Shown: positions 33,866 through 47,381, counted from the first letter of the stretch. The stretch: DNA of 64,000 nucleotides from Cerrena zonata (GCA_038087015.1 JASBNA010000030.1:1-64000); one strand, 5' to 3'. Numbers and translations are program-made. Notes: generated from the sequence alone by a model not told the origin.

Positions 33866-36800
33866 TGTAGGCAATGGAGCAGGGTATATCATAAGCAATG
33901 TATCATCAGTCAACATGTTGTATGCTTGGTTTAGCTGGTAAGAGATCAACAGTTGCGAGATTGGTGAGAGAAACAGATGTGATGCAAGAAATATCTGGGC
34001 TTTAGTGGAGAATGTAGATGGGAGGAGACAAGCGGGGGATTCCTAATATCCGTCCGGCACTATAACACCAGGCCTTAAGTACCTGCGCTACATGCATGTA
34101 CAGCTTCCTTGACAGATAGACGCACTACCAACATAGTATGAAAGGGTTTCGACTGAACCCTAAGGTCACAAGAATGGCGGTAAGCGACCAAGAAGCTATA
34201 TTGCAGTACGTCGAAGGAACTAAATATACCATATAGAACCGCTGGGGCTATGAGTACGTGTATCTGGACGGACACGATGGCATGTTGATAGCACTGCGTG
34301 GCTATTATTTGGGCGGACAAACATCTCACGAGCGGGGAACAATCGAATGATATGAATGCAACACGGTCGAGGAAGTCACGGAAATCCTATATTTTATTGG
34401 ACAACGTCAAGGAAAGTGACGAGAGCATTACAGGGAACGGATCACCCGATAAGTTCGCCTCCTAATCTCACAGCGTCGCGACGTGATACTCATTCGTCCG
34501 ACCCTGTCTCCGGGGATGTGTAGTTCGATCTTTTGGTGTGACTTAATAGTGATAGATAAGTGTACTTTGACAATCATATATTTCTTGGTAACTCTATGTG
34601 ATGCGAAGCAGCATCGAGTTGATGGCAGGAAGTCCAATTAGGCCCTATAAACGGAGAGTAGATCTGCATTGTACAAGAAATGTGTTTTGAGCGGTTGTGA
34701 TTATAGGTATCGGACATAGAGGAAGCCGTACTAGAGAACATTTTGTGCTCCAACGTCACCCCACAGTGCATCGCAGATGGGATAAATCGAGAGTTCAGGA
34801 GTCAGGATTGGGCAGTCGGTTTGGCCTGCGAAGGAAAAAGATCAAGACGAATGAGAACTAGGTGAACTATCGGATATCTCGAGGCATGGGAGTGGTAACG
34901 AGCAAGAAGGATAGTTCGAAGATCGTTCTAATGACAGAAAGAATGTTTTGTCGGGGACTATGGTGCATGTTGAAAACGTCAGCGACCGTGACTGATGGCA
35001 GCTCACCCATATGTAGACCCTTCGGATATCAGACATTCTACACACAAGGAAACCCTATCGGAAAAACAGCGAATGGGTGATTGATCCTTCAGCGTAAGCT
35101 ATGTCGCTGAGGATGCATGGTAAAACACTCTAGATAGAGTCCACTTCTGGTGAGAAACATTCAAGGGCTGAGAGGCGTACACGTGTACAAGTAGGAGATG
35201 TGGATTCTGCCATAAGGAGACGAAGTCCTCAAGATAGCGTCGATGTTGGGGTTTGGATTTTGAGTGGACATAAGCCAGCCAGATGAGCATAGCGGAGAGT
35301 CCGGCAGTAGTAGTGTCTGGGTTCAACCCCGCTGGCATGTTTCGATTACTACATACCGGGAAATATGAGATTTGGGCGCGACCGATAGTTGGCAAGTTAC
35401 CAGTTGCAGATACAAGAAAAACAGAGTGGCACGGTGGAGTAAAGAGAATGATGTGATTGGTTAGCATCCTCGGCTCGGGCCGGAGTCGACGAAGGCTCCT
35501 CGATTACAATCGAGTGAGTCGTACTTACCACCTTCGTTCAACCCACGCTCAACGATGTAGCTATTGGACATTGCTACACTGGTGACTCAAGGACTCACCA
35601 TCGTACTCTCGGCTTCATGCTCCTACATATGTAAATGAATGTCTTTTCACGCCTCTCGATCTTCCTTCGATCCTCGAGAGCGAATACTGCCGTCTTCCTA
35701 TCGGTGGCGATTTCAAGCAATGGCGGTCTGCTTCTCTGATACCACTGGCATATGAAACATTCTTGGTGCATCGTATTATTTGATTCTCCGATCATTAAGC
35801 TCTCTTTTCGCTTGTTTTGATGCATATCTGTACAAAAGGTGAGTATTCTAGTTGTCTCTTTGTTATTTAGACGTACCATTAATATCACGAGTCGTCCAAG
35901 TAGATTGGACTTCTCTCTTCAAGCCTTATCTGCTACCACTAGGGCCTTATGAAATGTCAAACGTCCACTACAGTACACCCTTTACTCTTCGGTCAACAAC
36001 CCTCGCCACGACAAATCTCCATCGAATATGTCATTCATTGCAACATCCTGGTTTTTACTATACTCGCACTCGATGCATACCTTCCCAGGCTGCATTTTGA
36101 CGTTGGACGCGAGAATGGATGAAGGGATGTTGTCCAAATGTTCAATTGCATTATTGAATGGCCATGGACGTGCAGCAGCGAAGGAATGTGTACGGAGAGG
36201 TTTGAAGGTTCGTTCTCCCTTTACCCGTCTCTAGCTCATCGATACCTATCCATTCTCGCAACACTTATTTAGTCTTTATTCGCCTACCCGTCCTACAATC
36301 CAATTCATGGCACACAGCACCTCGTCAAAATCGTCTCTTGAGTCACGCCTCCCTCCCTCGTTCCGTTACTGTCCACACTGGACTCTAAACCTGCGGCACG
36401 GACCCCAAGATGTAGATTCTTAATGCGATAACCTCCAGCTGTCCCGTCCGGATCACATCTGCATCGACGTTCGTCGTGTAGACCCGATTCTCGCTCCAAT
36501 ATGCACAAGTACCGTGGAGATATGCACTTCGGTGCAGACAAGATTCCACAGAAAAGAGTCGAATTACCGAAGTTACTGTGTATGCGATAGACTAGTGGGT
36601 CAGTAATCTGTCTATGGAACGATCACCTTCTTCCCTACCTCTTCATGATTGATCACAATGGGATCGATCTTTTCTGCAGAAACTTCGTCAGCTATACCAC
36701 CTCCCTGCTAATATTTCTTGCACACCTGCCACTTCCTCGCCCACCTCAGCAGCTATCCCTCCACCGGCTCCAATCCAAGAAAACATATTCAAGATGCAGG

Positions 36801-37169
36801 TGCTATCGCTGGAGATACCATCGACGATATCGTCCCCAGTAGTTCCTCGTTGTCCCCCGTCGTTGGTGATGTGAAGCAAATAGGGCACATGATTTGATCG
36901 GTCGGATTATTTCTTCAAGCAAACGATTCGAGAGGCGTAGCTTCATTTGAACAAAGGAACAGTCAGCCAAGGAGTATATCGAGATTAATCTTCCTCTCGT
37001 CTGCAGCAGATCTCTGCAGTCTGTTCACCGCTCAGAATCCTTCCAGCGGCCACGCTATTCTGTATCCTGTCACAGTTCGACTTTTCCAAATCGCGCAAAA
37101 ACCCCTTCCAAAGCTGTCACCTACGGAATCGAACGTCAAGCATGCGTTTCGAGTACTACTCCCACCAAC

Positions 37170-37560
37170 GATGGTTTACCTGCTTACTCGATTCCACTGC
37201 TGTTTGTTCAAGTTACTACGTCATGTTTTCCGATCGTCGGCCTGAGCTCGAACTATAGGTCTGATCACGCTGAGTAGCACTCCCACCACCACGTTCCACC
37301 ATTGCTGTCCTCTCGATGGAACTATTTCTTTCTCATTACGAGTACCACTAGCCCCTTTGCTACCCCTATCGATGCAGAGATGAGCTACGATGAAGCATGT
37401 TCTAATATAGGAGGACCACGCAGGTTCACATGCTTCGTCGATTCCACTGCTTTGTTCAAGCTACTACGTTGCGTTCTCTGATCAGCCAGAATGTCTATTG
37501 TAAATCGTTGGCCCGGGCCTGAGCTAGTACTCTTGGTCTGTTCACGCTGGGGCTGGACTC
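37170..37560. repeat. Internal direct repeat, two ~120-bp copies
   Basis: Sequence at about 37180-37290 and 37430-37555 shares TCGATTCCACTGCTKTTTGTTCAAG-type, ACTACGT, GGCCTGAGCT and CACGCTG blocks in the same order, about 250 bp apart. It is a partial tandem duplication inside repeat unit B. Confidence 0.6.
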
Positions 37561-39239
37561 AAAGTAACCTACCGCCGTTCATCAAACCAATGCGGACAGA
37601 TCATAAGGGGATCACAATCGGTTTATCCACTAGAATCCTCGGTTTTAATATCTTGGCCTTCAACTCATCAATGAACAAGCGGCCTGTGCTATCTTCCTAA
37701 TTCACAACTCTCTGATTTCGATGTATGCAAAGCATGAAGGTCTTCCGACTGAGATATGCTCGCTACCTCACGCTGTTTTACTCTGTCCACTACCGATTGC
37801 TTCACTCGACCATCCACTCAAGTCATTGGAATGATTCGATTTAATGCGCACCTGCACCAAAAATGAATGGCCTTCTTTATTTTCATCGGACATGCGGGCT
37901 ATCGATGGTATTCGGTGCTCTTCCCCCCTCTGAAGATCCCTGTGATCTCTAGTCCAATTTTATTGCGACTATCAAGGTATAATGCCCCCTTACGGAATAA
38001 ATGCACTTTACTTCACCGTCGTTCTTATCACCGGTATTATATTTCTTTCTGCCCTCCAAGATGTCCAGCGGTTATTCTCGTAGTCCATTGGAATCCGATT
38101 GGAGAGCTCACTCATTGAAGAGTAGAGGTTCCGATAAGTTGCTGCCATGTATGCTCGGATCCATAGCATACGGGTCACATATTCAACCAATAGCAATGCC
38201 CTGCATCCACACTTAGCTCGACGTTGGGACCCGGACTCCTCTTGGCTATCGAGTATCAAACCCGGCAGTTCATCCCGTTCTCGTTGATCTTGTCAGTCAT
38301 TCCTTGCAGTATATGCAGCTCTTTGATAGTCGGCTCCTCAATCCCTACTTTTGACTCTCACTTCTCACCTCGTACCCTCCCCCCTCACGACATCAATATC
38401 AAGATACTTATTATATTGAACATATCGACGATTGTGCCTTGTATATCGTGTCAATCTATCGTCAAATGTGTTTTCTCAGAATATGCAATTGGTGTTGATG
38501 TGAGAATTCATCAGACCCAAAGATCCACGTACGAACACTGAGAGTCAAGGAAAGGATATGATCGGTGGACGGTGGATAGTGAAAGGGGGTTTTCTGTGGG
38601 GTTTGTTATAACTAGGATTTGCAGGCACCGGTTCTCGCGATCTATACTGATACTAACGTACTATATTGTTCTGCTGTTGGTACGTCTTGCTCAAACTTTC
38701 TGACTAAGCGTACCATTCACCTTCACCACTCCATCTTCTGCCCGCATCGATGACCAAAATCACCCCAATCTCCTACTGTCTTAATACGAGCCTCTTCGAC
38801 TACCTCTCAGTACCTCTCGCTAATATTAGCTCTCATTAAATCAAACGTCAGGCAAGTACTATCTCGACCAACTCCGGTGGGTGTATTATTATCTATTATA
38901 GAGCTAGCTGATCCATTTACTACTCTCATTAGTGGGGCATCCACTCTAGCTAATATAAACTTATGAAGGTGAGCTGCAGGAAACTACGACATGCCTAGCT
39001 ACTCTAGTTTCCTGTTATTAACGGGCCCCTGGTGCAGTCATTTTTCGATCTCTCAAAACTCAGAGGCACGTCTGCGCAGCTGGCTCTCTGCTACCAACAA
39101 AGAAATAGTATCTCTCAATCTATTCCAGGCTTAAAAAACTGAAGTAGGTACAATACAGCAGGTATTATTGGATGCTGTAGCCAGAATCTCGGAAACGGTT
39201 TTGGGATCCTTCTTTGTAAGCTGACAGGTCAATATAGAG

Positions 39240-41340
39240 ATAACTGGGAATGAACAAAGACCAATACATAATAGACAAGATCACTCATAGGTAGAGTAGA
39301 TTATGGAACCATATTTTGATATTTAGACAATCTCCTGCAACTCAATCTCCTCTTCAGCTGCAGAAGTACTGGGACCAGGATGAGAGGACAGAGGCTCAGC
39401 ATTATGAGTAGTACTGGGTGGGCTTAAAATGGAATCAGGGATTGTTAGTAATGATCTAAGTATGTAGAGATAATATTGCTCACCTAGCATCTAGTATTTC
39501 TTCCATGTTCTCAGATGTATTGATTTCCTTGATATCAGCCAATCCAGTGGAGAATGGGTAGGCAGAGTACTGAATCTCCTCTGTCTCTTTCTCCTCCCCT
39601 CTGCTACTACCAAAAGAAGCACTCAAAGTGGCTCCCATATTTCCCTCTATAGCTGAGGCAAAGTACAGACTTGACTGCCTTGAGCTAGTCTGTAAAGGGT
39701 TGCTGGTTGTATGATAGATAGAGCGGAGGTTGAGAATGAAATGAGAAAGAACAATTGAGGTGAGGCTGTGGCTTGTATATTAGAGATATTTTAAAGAATA
39801 TAGAGAGCCTTCTTACGCCTGTTGTATATTGATAAAGGCTGAGACATCTGGTCCACCCTATAAGGAGAAATCAACTTAAAATCAATATAAGTACAAAGGA
39901 CTGTGATTTCTTACAGTACTATTACTTGCAACTGCCAAAACATCAAGCAATACTGCAAGAATATTGAGAAGAAGAAGTATTCTAAAATTACTTAGTGGTA
40001 TCTATAAATATGAAAAACCCATTTAACTTACCCAAACTGAATAGAGCCTACAAATAAGAATGTTAGTGATGAAATATAAGAGTATTAATATATAGATAAC
40101 ATTACCACCGTATATCATAAGAGTGGTCAGCTTGCTATTGGCTCTGACTTCTGCATCTCCTCTAATAATATAGACTGTTTTCCACAAGGTGAGCCCTAGC
40201 ACCAGAGCATCTGCAACAACAGAGATTGCTCTGGTAATTACACCTGCTGTAAAAATCACTTATCAGCATATACTGTAGATTGAAAGATTGATATCATACA
40301 ACTAATTAAGATGTTAATATTGATTTTTCTCATAGGCTGTTTTGCTTACTATTTATATTGGATAATATCTGAATCAAGCCAGCAGCCTGCCAATGGGCCT
40401 GATGATATAATTAAGTATAATCCCTCAAAGTCTGGGATTTTGACAAACTATTGATGATATAAGCATTTGTTTTTATTAAGTAAATATTGATACTCACAGT
40501 ATTGATAGCTGGATCAAACATAGTCAAAAGAAATACCAGCATAGTGGGGATCCATGCATGCTGGCAGATACTCCAGATGTGCACACAGTCAAATACTATA
40601 AAAACACCATACAATTAGGATAATATTATTGGGGATATTTCAGAAACCTGCCTGCATATGAAAGCATACAACAGATAGTTATAATATCAGATGCAAAATA
40701 CAACACCTTGCAGCTTATAGAACTATTAGGACAATTATAGTTGTGATGAATATTATAGACTCACCCCTAATAATTTGATTTGATTTAGTGGAAAGTATCA
40801 AGATTGAGATATCACTTACAATCACTGTTGTAGATATTGGAAACCCTTGAAGCAACCACAGAAGCATATAGAATACAGTGCCATATCTGATAAACAGATA
40901 TAAGACTGTCCCTGTACCAAATCTTCTTTGCCAGATACATCTGACTTCATTTGGGAAGGACAGGATTGTATCATAGATAACAAGAGCTAAGAAGAGTTTT
41001 AGATTATGAATAGGAACTGTATCATGATAATTACTCAATGCAACAGTAAATATAGATACAGATATCTGATTTTGAGAGCTAGAAAATATGTATTAGATGC
41101 AGCTATGAATATCAAATATAACCTCATACACAAGGAAAATAACTTCATCAGGGGTGAGACCTAGTTCATCAGACATAGTAGCAAGATAGAAATATGAGTA
41201 GATATGATGCAACCAATGTGAGAAAATATAGAGATGGAAGAGTTGGTGGAGATATGATAGTACAGGCAAGTAGGTATATATAAGTGTACTATCAATCAAA
41301 CAAACACATATAAACTTAACCATGTGATTTTCAATGCTTG
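39240..41340 (-). repeat. Inverted repeat arm 1 (DUF6533-type gene and flanks)
   Basis: The whole gene at 39323-41176, about 150 bp of its upstream region and some downstream sequence recur in opposite orientation at about 52250-54360. The arms are about 11 kb apart. Nearly CpG-free. Confidence 0.75.
39323..41176 (-). CDS. DUF6533-type multi-spanning membrane protein, copy 1
   Basis: A multi-exon gene starting at MSDELGLTPDEVIF and ending at EEEIELQEIV (stop 39323-39325). Conserved exons: LALVIYDTILSFPNEVRCIWQ followed by LYLFIRYGTVFYMLLWLL, which matches the agaricomycete DUF6533 signature; then LYFASDIITICCMLSYA; FDCVHIWSICQHAW; GVITRAISVVADALVLG with TLWKTVYIIRG; and a hydrophilic acidic tail (GNMGATLSASFGSSRGEEKE). 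The intron at 40651-40596 has a GC-AG type (donor GCAGGT), as in copy 2. The protein probably has about seven membrane spans with a cytosolic tail; its function is unknown. Not every small exon in the 3' half could be joined with certainty. It is the inverted partner of the gene at 52.4 kb and lies in a CpG desert. Confidence 0.7.
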
Positions 41341-41591
41341 GTGATACAAATTAGAAGTCAATGGACAGCACTACAGAGAGACTGAGGTCGGGGAACAAAT
41401 GTACACCGCTGAGATGAACAGCATGATTGTGAACAAAGAGGCCATGTATAGTAACAAGATTCTTGAGTTAATCACCATCACAAAGGAAATGCTATCAGTG
41501 ATGTGCGACCAAAAATAATAATCACTTGAGTATATACGTGCACAAGAAATCTTTGTAAAGAATCAAAGTCGAGCACAATGCCCCCACCCAA

Positions 41592-41840
41592 GTGTATTTC
41601 CTTATAAGTTATTATGCGAGGTATGAGCTCGCAGACCAGAAAACCGGTGATCAACTTGTCTACTTTTCATTAGGATCGAGTTCGCCAAACACGGGAATGG
41701 AAGTAATGCAGATCAAATGGAAAGGTGAGGACCCTTCCGCCATCGCCATATATCGAAGGCCGGCAGCTATGAGGGAAGAGATGGGTGTGATAGAACACTC
41801 AATAGAAGCAAGGGCCGACCGCGTCGCCGTGTTTCTGTAG
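41592..41840 (+). other. Possible isolated exon
   Basis: A hydrophilic open frame of about 80 codons (YELADQKTGDQLVYFSLGSS, MEVMQIKWKGEDPS, IEARADRVAVFL) with coding-like composition, ending in TAG. I find no flanking exon, start context or paralogue. It lies just past the end of the CpG desert around the first DUF6533-type gene. Confidence 0.2.
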
Positions 41841-42099
41841 CCTGGGCATATCATGCGAGAGATACGCCAAAAGGTACGCCATAGTTGTAGATAGACAGGG
41901 AAATGACAATGGATACAAAAGAGTATCATATATGACTTGAAGTAGGCTCCGTATGGAGCCTCTGTAGGGACCCTCCATGGCAGTATAGCATGGTACGCCA
42001 ATATCCAAACACCCACGGCATTCCAAACAAAGTGTGATATATATGGACCACACGTCTATCAAGCTTACAGGACCCTCAGGGACGAGACGAGATAGGGTG

Positions 42100-44560
42100 T
42101 GATTGAAGATGCTTCAGCGGCAATACGAAGTGCGACATCGGCAAATGACCAAGAAGTTATGGCGCAGTATGCCCAAGGATCTAAATATACTACATAGAAC
42201 CACCGGGGCTGAGGGTACATGTTTCTGGAGAAACCACAATGGCATGTCGATAGCGCTGTACAACCATCATGCCAGTGGGAAACAGTCGAATCATGGTCGG
42301 GGAGTTACGAAAATCCTATATTGATTAAATAACGTCGAGTAAGTGACAAGAGCGTTGCAGAGAATGGATTGCCCGGCAGGTTCGCCTTGCCTCCTTCTAA
42401 TATCACAGCACCACGACGGAATACCCATCCGACCGACCCTGCCCCGTGAAGCATGCAGTTCGAAGTGGAACTGCTGATGACATTTCGACGTAACTTTATA
42501 GCGGGGAGATGCATGTACTTCGACCATCATGTATGTCTTGATTACTCTATAGGATTCTACACAGCATCGAGTTGATGCGAGGAAATCCAATGTACTTCGA
42601 GCGGTCATGATTACGGGTGTTGGACATAGACGAAGCTGTAACAAAGAGTGTGTTGTGCTCCAAAGCCACGGTGCGCCGCAAATGTAATAAATTGGGAGTT
42701 CAGGAGGCGGGATTGGGCAGTCGGGTTGGTCTGTGAAGGAAAAGGCGCAAGACAAGTGAGAGCTAGATGAAGGCTCGGACATCTGGAGGCACGAGAATGG
42801 CAACGGACGAGAAGAACAGTTTGGGCATCATCCTAACGACAAGGAGGATGTTGTCTCCAGGACCATGATGTCTGTTGAAAACATCGTGGTCAGCGACCAT
42901 AAGCGATGGCAACTCACCTGTATTCAGACCCTTCGACGTACCCTCACTCTACTTCCACAATAATCTCAGGAATTCTACACACAATGAAACCTATCGGATA
43001 AATAAGACATGAGTGATAGATCCTCCGATGTAGGCGTGAGCTACGTTGCTGAGGATGTATCGCGGAACACTCAATGCAGAGTCTACTCTGGGGTTAAATT
43101 TTGAACGTTGAAGAGTATAGAAGAGTATGAGTGAGCTAGTAGGAGACATGGATTCCGTCATAAGGAGACGAAGTCCACAAGATCGTCAATGTTGGGATAT
43201 GAGGGCCGGACAGATGAGCGTAGCGGAGAGTCCAGTGATAGTAATATCTGGGCTCGACCCCATTGCAAGCTTCAGTTAAGGCTACTGTCAATTGGGAAAT
43301 ACGAGAGTGATTGAGGGCAAGTTGGATGCAGAAACCATTGGGGATGATCGATGACTATTGATGAGAAGTGATCGGTTGGTAAGCTCGATTGCAGTTGAAG
43401 TCGTTCAACCTGCCAACCTTCAACGACTCAGTACAAAAGGACAGCCATGACCAAACCACTCGCAATCACCTTCTTGGCCTCGCATGCTCTACAGAGGCCA
43501 ACGAGCTCCCTGTCGTTTCACACCTCAGGCCTCAGTATTTGCGCTTCTTACTTGCTCTTTCGCCCGTCTAGGATTACTGTTTCACTGATCGACCAATGTC
43601 ATGGTCCCTTGTCTCTACACGTTCTAGCATCATCCTCGAGACCTCACAGCGCATTCATCTGATGCCAACGAATGAGACACGCTTGGTGTTTGGTGGCAGT
43701 TAGCCCTGCACATTATCACTTCCTTCATCCGCCTGGTTTTGATTCACATCTTTACCCTGGTTGCATATCTATCTATTCGTATGTCTTATTGATGAGCCTT
43801 CTCGTCCGATTCTATTGCACTTCTCTGCAGATCTCACCTGCTACCGACAGGATCGTTAACTACATGACAACCGTCGGCATTAATATGGTCGCTCACTCTT
43901 CTTATGGTACTCGGACATTGCCTCTCCGTCGACTGTATCATCAACCTTCACCAGTCCCCGATCTCCATCTAACACAACCTTCTAGTCCTCACTCTCTTAG
44001 TAGCTGCCTTGAAACTCTCATCGTTCTCAATACACAACTAGCTAGCATGGCAATCCTCGTTCTCTTTCGGACTGTCCTTTTGGTGGAGATGAGATGATGT
44101 CAACAACTCCGAGGATGCATTTGCTCTTCACGACCATATGCGGTAGTGGGGCGGAAAGGAACTTGTCGAAGGTTCGTCATAACCGTTCATGCTTTGCTTA
44201 TCTTTGACTCACAGATGCCCATCCGTTCCCGCAGTACATCTTGACTCGGACTCGCCCACTAACCCATTCTATGCAATCATTACCTCGCCCAAAATCTCTC
44301 TCAGCACATAACTCTTGCATCTCTTGCTTCATCACCACCTCTGCCGATGTCCTGACCAATCTCTCTGACACGATCTCCAGAGTTTCAATCCGAACACCTC
44401 GATCCGACCTCTATCTCGTCTAGGTGGAGATGTCACGTCTTGAAATCGATGAGCCACACTTTGAAAAGTCGCGAAGATAAGCGACTCCGTTGCGGAGGAT
44501 ATTCTACAAACAAGAGCCGCATATTATTCTCGACCTTCATTGTTTTCGGGTAGCTCTTTG
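42100..44560. repeat. Large repeat unit C (partial, no F-box gene)
   Basis: Third copy of the large repeat in the same orientation. 42.15-43.0 kb aligns with 23.80-24.66 kb and 34.17-35.06 kb; 43.4-44.53 kb aligns with 25.1-26.3 kb. On the minus strand a GTGAGT donor with a conserved stretch after it (GELPS-MVADHDVF when translated) and an exon-like frame (STRCC..., GRVGRM) are shared with units A and B, hinting at a once-spliced transcript. Now non-coding as far as I can see. Confidence 0.65.
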
Positions 44561-45289
44561 TACCCGCCTTACTCCCCTTGCCATGGTCATCTCAAATTCT
44601 CTAAGGACTTCAATATCATTCCTCGATTCGTATTCAAGCACCTCGCCACGACTAGGCCATCTCTTTCGCTTCATTTCAAGTGGTCATAAGTACCCTTAGA
44701 GGTCTTCCTGTACGGCTTCTCTACTACTGTCCCCAATGTATCGGCAGTCGAGCAACCTGAGCATACTTATACCAGTCGAGTGGGCTTCCTCCGTGTGGTA
44801 CTAGTTTAAGTTACGATCAATCCGCTTGAGGATACTGTGTTCAGACCATTCCTGAACCGTACTCTGACATCTTGTCTGCGTAAACGACGCGAAGAACAGT
44901 ATTTCGAGTCCTCTGCCTCTTACGTTCCTACTTCTACTATTGTTTTCCCCTGTTTGTGTCAGTGGTATTTCCGTCTCTGTTTCGTGTAGTATTGCTGGAG
45001 CCCCATCCGTTCAGTCTATCTCATTTGTCCTATTGTTTTCTTACCGTTTGGCGCAGGGTTCCTTTGAGGTTGTGCTCACAATGTGTAGCCTATTTTTTTT
45101 GCTGGATTGATGGTGGTAGTAGGTTGGAGTGTAGACTCTATCTCTTTCTAAGTAATTACCACTTCATTGTATTAAATTGAATTGATTCATGAGCTGCTTA
45201 GCTCTTCGATGCATGAGTAGATTACAGACATTGAACGGGCCATTAGGACTTCCAACGACATCCGGGAAAAAGATAAAGATAAGAAGGTA

Positions 45290-45999
45290 TCACAAGTCCG
45301 TAAGGAAAAGGGAGTCCAGAATGCCTCTGAGCGCTACATCGATAAATCGAAACATCGAACCAACAACGTCCAGGAGCTCTGTTGCTTTATGATGGAGCAA
45401 GGATCGAACTGTGTTGGGGGGATATAAGACAAACACCGAAGCAGAGAATACAAGGAACCATTTAAGATAGGATTCCTTGAATTGATCCCAATATGTTATG
45501 TATATCTTATCAGTGTATTCCTTATACTCTATGAGTAACAGACGGTCAGTTCGTACATGACAAATAGACATTTTGTTTTGTTGTACCTTCCATATACACC
45601 AGATAAACTATCCACTCCTTTTGATCTGCAGGGATGCCATCATAAGCATTGTACCGAATGGAATGAGGCGAGCTATGATGTTCCTCGAAGGTTGGGACGT
45701 AAGGTGAATATGGGTACCATTCTAGAGGAATAGCATGAATACTAGGATATCTACCATCATGAGGATATTATACAATACCATCTTTCATCATGTCGTAATA
45801 TATACGGGCCTCTAAAAGTCAATGAATTAGAATTAGACCTATATGGATCGAAATAGGGCATCGGGTTATGCTTACCTTGTTCTATCATTTCATGAATGAT
45901 CTCGGGCTCGAGAAATATAGCTCTTTCCCGCATTTCCTTTTCAAACTCTTTGGAGTATCGAACGACACGAGGAGACGACGTGATCCTTGTGGGGTCCAT
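45290..45999 (-). CDS. Orphan 176-residue protein with one membrane segment
   Basis: Four exons (45999-45876, 45811-45779, 45721-45587, 45528-45290) joined by 57-64-nt GT-AG introns give one 176-residue frame. The N-terminal half is charged (YSKEFEKEMRERAIF, HEMIEQ), followed by an aromatic-rich middle (EWYPYSPYVPTFEEHH, KEWIVYLVYMEEYKEY). One hydrophobic segment at about residues 114-128 (WFLVFSASVFVLYP) precedes a C-terminal part predicted to be helical. It is possibly a membrane-anchored protein. I recognise no family. The consistent splicing is good evidence for a real gene. It lies between repeat unit C and the second DUF6533-type gene, in DNA of ordinary CpG content. Confidence 0.6.
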
Positions 46000-46869
46000 A
46001 GCAGACAGATAACTAGGAGATGGTGAAAAGGAAGAAAAAGATGAGGTTCAACCATAGGATATTAGGGATGCCAATTTGTCGCCCACCTGTCAATATGATG
46101 CGGCAACGGCCTTACAGCAGCAAGGTTATGCAATACCATAGCCTAAACGGGTTTGACGATGAATATATGAATCCTTCTATACCAGGATGGGAGTCCAATC
46201 TTCAGTTTCTGGAGTCTAACACTCGCTCTCTTGTTCGAGGAAGTACAATATCTCACTTAGACTTGTTGCAATCCGGTAAGCGAGGGAGGAGCGGCCTCAA
46301 GCACTGGTATGGTTGACAGACCTTACGTAGAGCACACGTAAGAGTCCCCTGTCAGAAGGAACTTTGTTAGATAAGAAACAAGCTTTTGATACATGAGCAC
46401 TTGAGCCTTCGGCCATCGATCCATCAACGATGGCCGGTCTCCTCGTGTCTAGCGAAGGGAATAAATATTCCTCAATAACACAGACACGTCTTTCGACATA
46501 TAATGGTCTGCCACAGCAATGAGGAACATTCCCTAGGCGTAACATGTCAACAGTCCATGTCTGCTAGGGTTAGATAATCCTCAGACTTCGGGGGCGTAAG
46601 TCGTTCTAACACAGGAAAGGAGACGTGATTTTATTCCTGGGAGTCATGAAGACCAATATACCGACTTGTGAAGAGGGGGTAGGGGGCGAATCCGCGTTCA
46701 ACGTTAAGGCATCCATAAAACGGGGGTGGAATGGCTTTGACTGGTGGGGAAAAGAGTAAAAGTAAAAGAAACATCAAAGGACCGGAAAGGTTGATAAATC
46801 ACTCTATGGAAGAAATAATTCAAAATCACCTCCAATCAATAAAGGAAATGAAACGGGTATTAAGATAAC

Positions 46870-47381
46870 TCACCACGAAACGAAGAATAAGGTCACGGTC
46901 AAAATTGGTCGAAATCCCACATTTAGTCTGATGGCATTGTGGGTTATCTCACTGCATAGTGCACCACCGGAAATAAAGCAACGGTACAAAGTAAGGAGAG
47001 AACGTAATAATGAATAAGAGTGGGCCGTATGACCACGCTCTATATCACCTGCACGGAGATATAAGATCAGAACCTGGACGGGGATCTTTGGAACGAAAAT
47101 GTCATTGTCCAAGAGAACAGAACACCGCTACAGCATTGGAGATATAGAATCGATAAGATTTAAGTAACTGTACGACAGTCGCTGTAGACATAGTCCCGTT
47201 GGAGGGGGGGGACCAAGAAAGATGGGGTGCAGTAAACGAGTGGTTGTGTGGGTAAACCTGACCTGTCATATCTGGACAAACGCGGAGAAGATACATACCT
47301 TCTGGTAGTTATAGTTCCAGTAGCTTCAATTAGGGTCATCGAGACAAGAAAATATGTCCTCGTCAAAACGGTACTAGTCAA
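46870..47381 (-). other. Likely exons of a hydrophobic protein
   Basis: Minus-strand frames with coding features: VSMTLIEATGTITTRR followed by a GTATGT donor (about 47.3 kb), and GALCSEITHNAIRLNVGF leading to LTVTLFFVSW and a GTGAGT donor (about 46.87 kb). They look like exons of one multi-exon membrane protein, but I cannot join them in frame nor find the start. They could equally be remnants. No family recognised. Confidence 0.3.

Larger units (their letters stand above)
31800..39104. repeat. Large repeat unit B (includes F-box copy 3)
   Basis: Direct-orientation relative of unit A: downstream flank and F-box gene (31.9-33.9 kb), then 34.07-35.5 kb matching 23.7-25.1 kb, 35.6-35.95 kb matching 30.1-30.45 kb, and 38.49-39.10 kb matching 30.62-31.24 kb. 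The 36-38.2 kb part has no counterpart I can see in A and carries its own internal repeat (37.2 and 37.4 kb). Outside the F-box gene no open coding region survives. The end near 39.10 kb borders the DUF6533-type gene directly. Confidence 0.65.

Noticed and set aside
21480..39104. LTR retrotransposon interpretation of the large repeats
   Set aside because: No reverse transcriptase, RNase H, integrase or protease motif and no LTR-like ends were seen in either unit.
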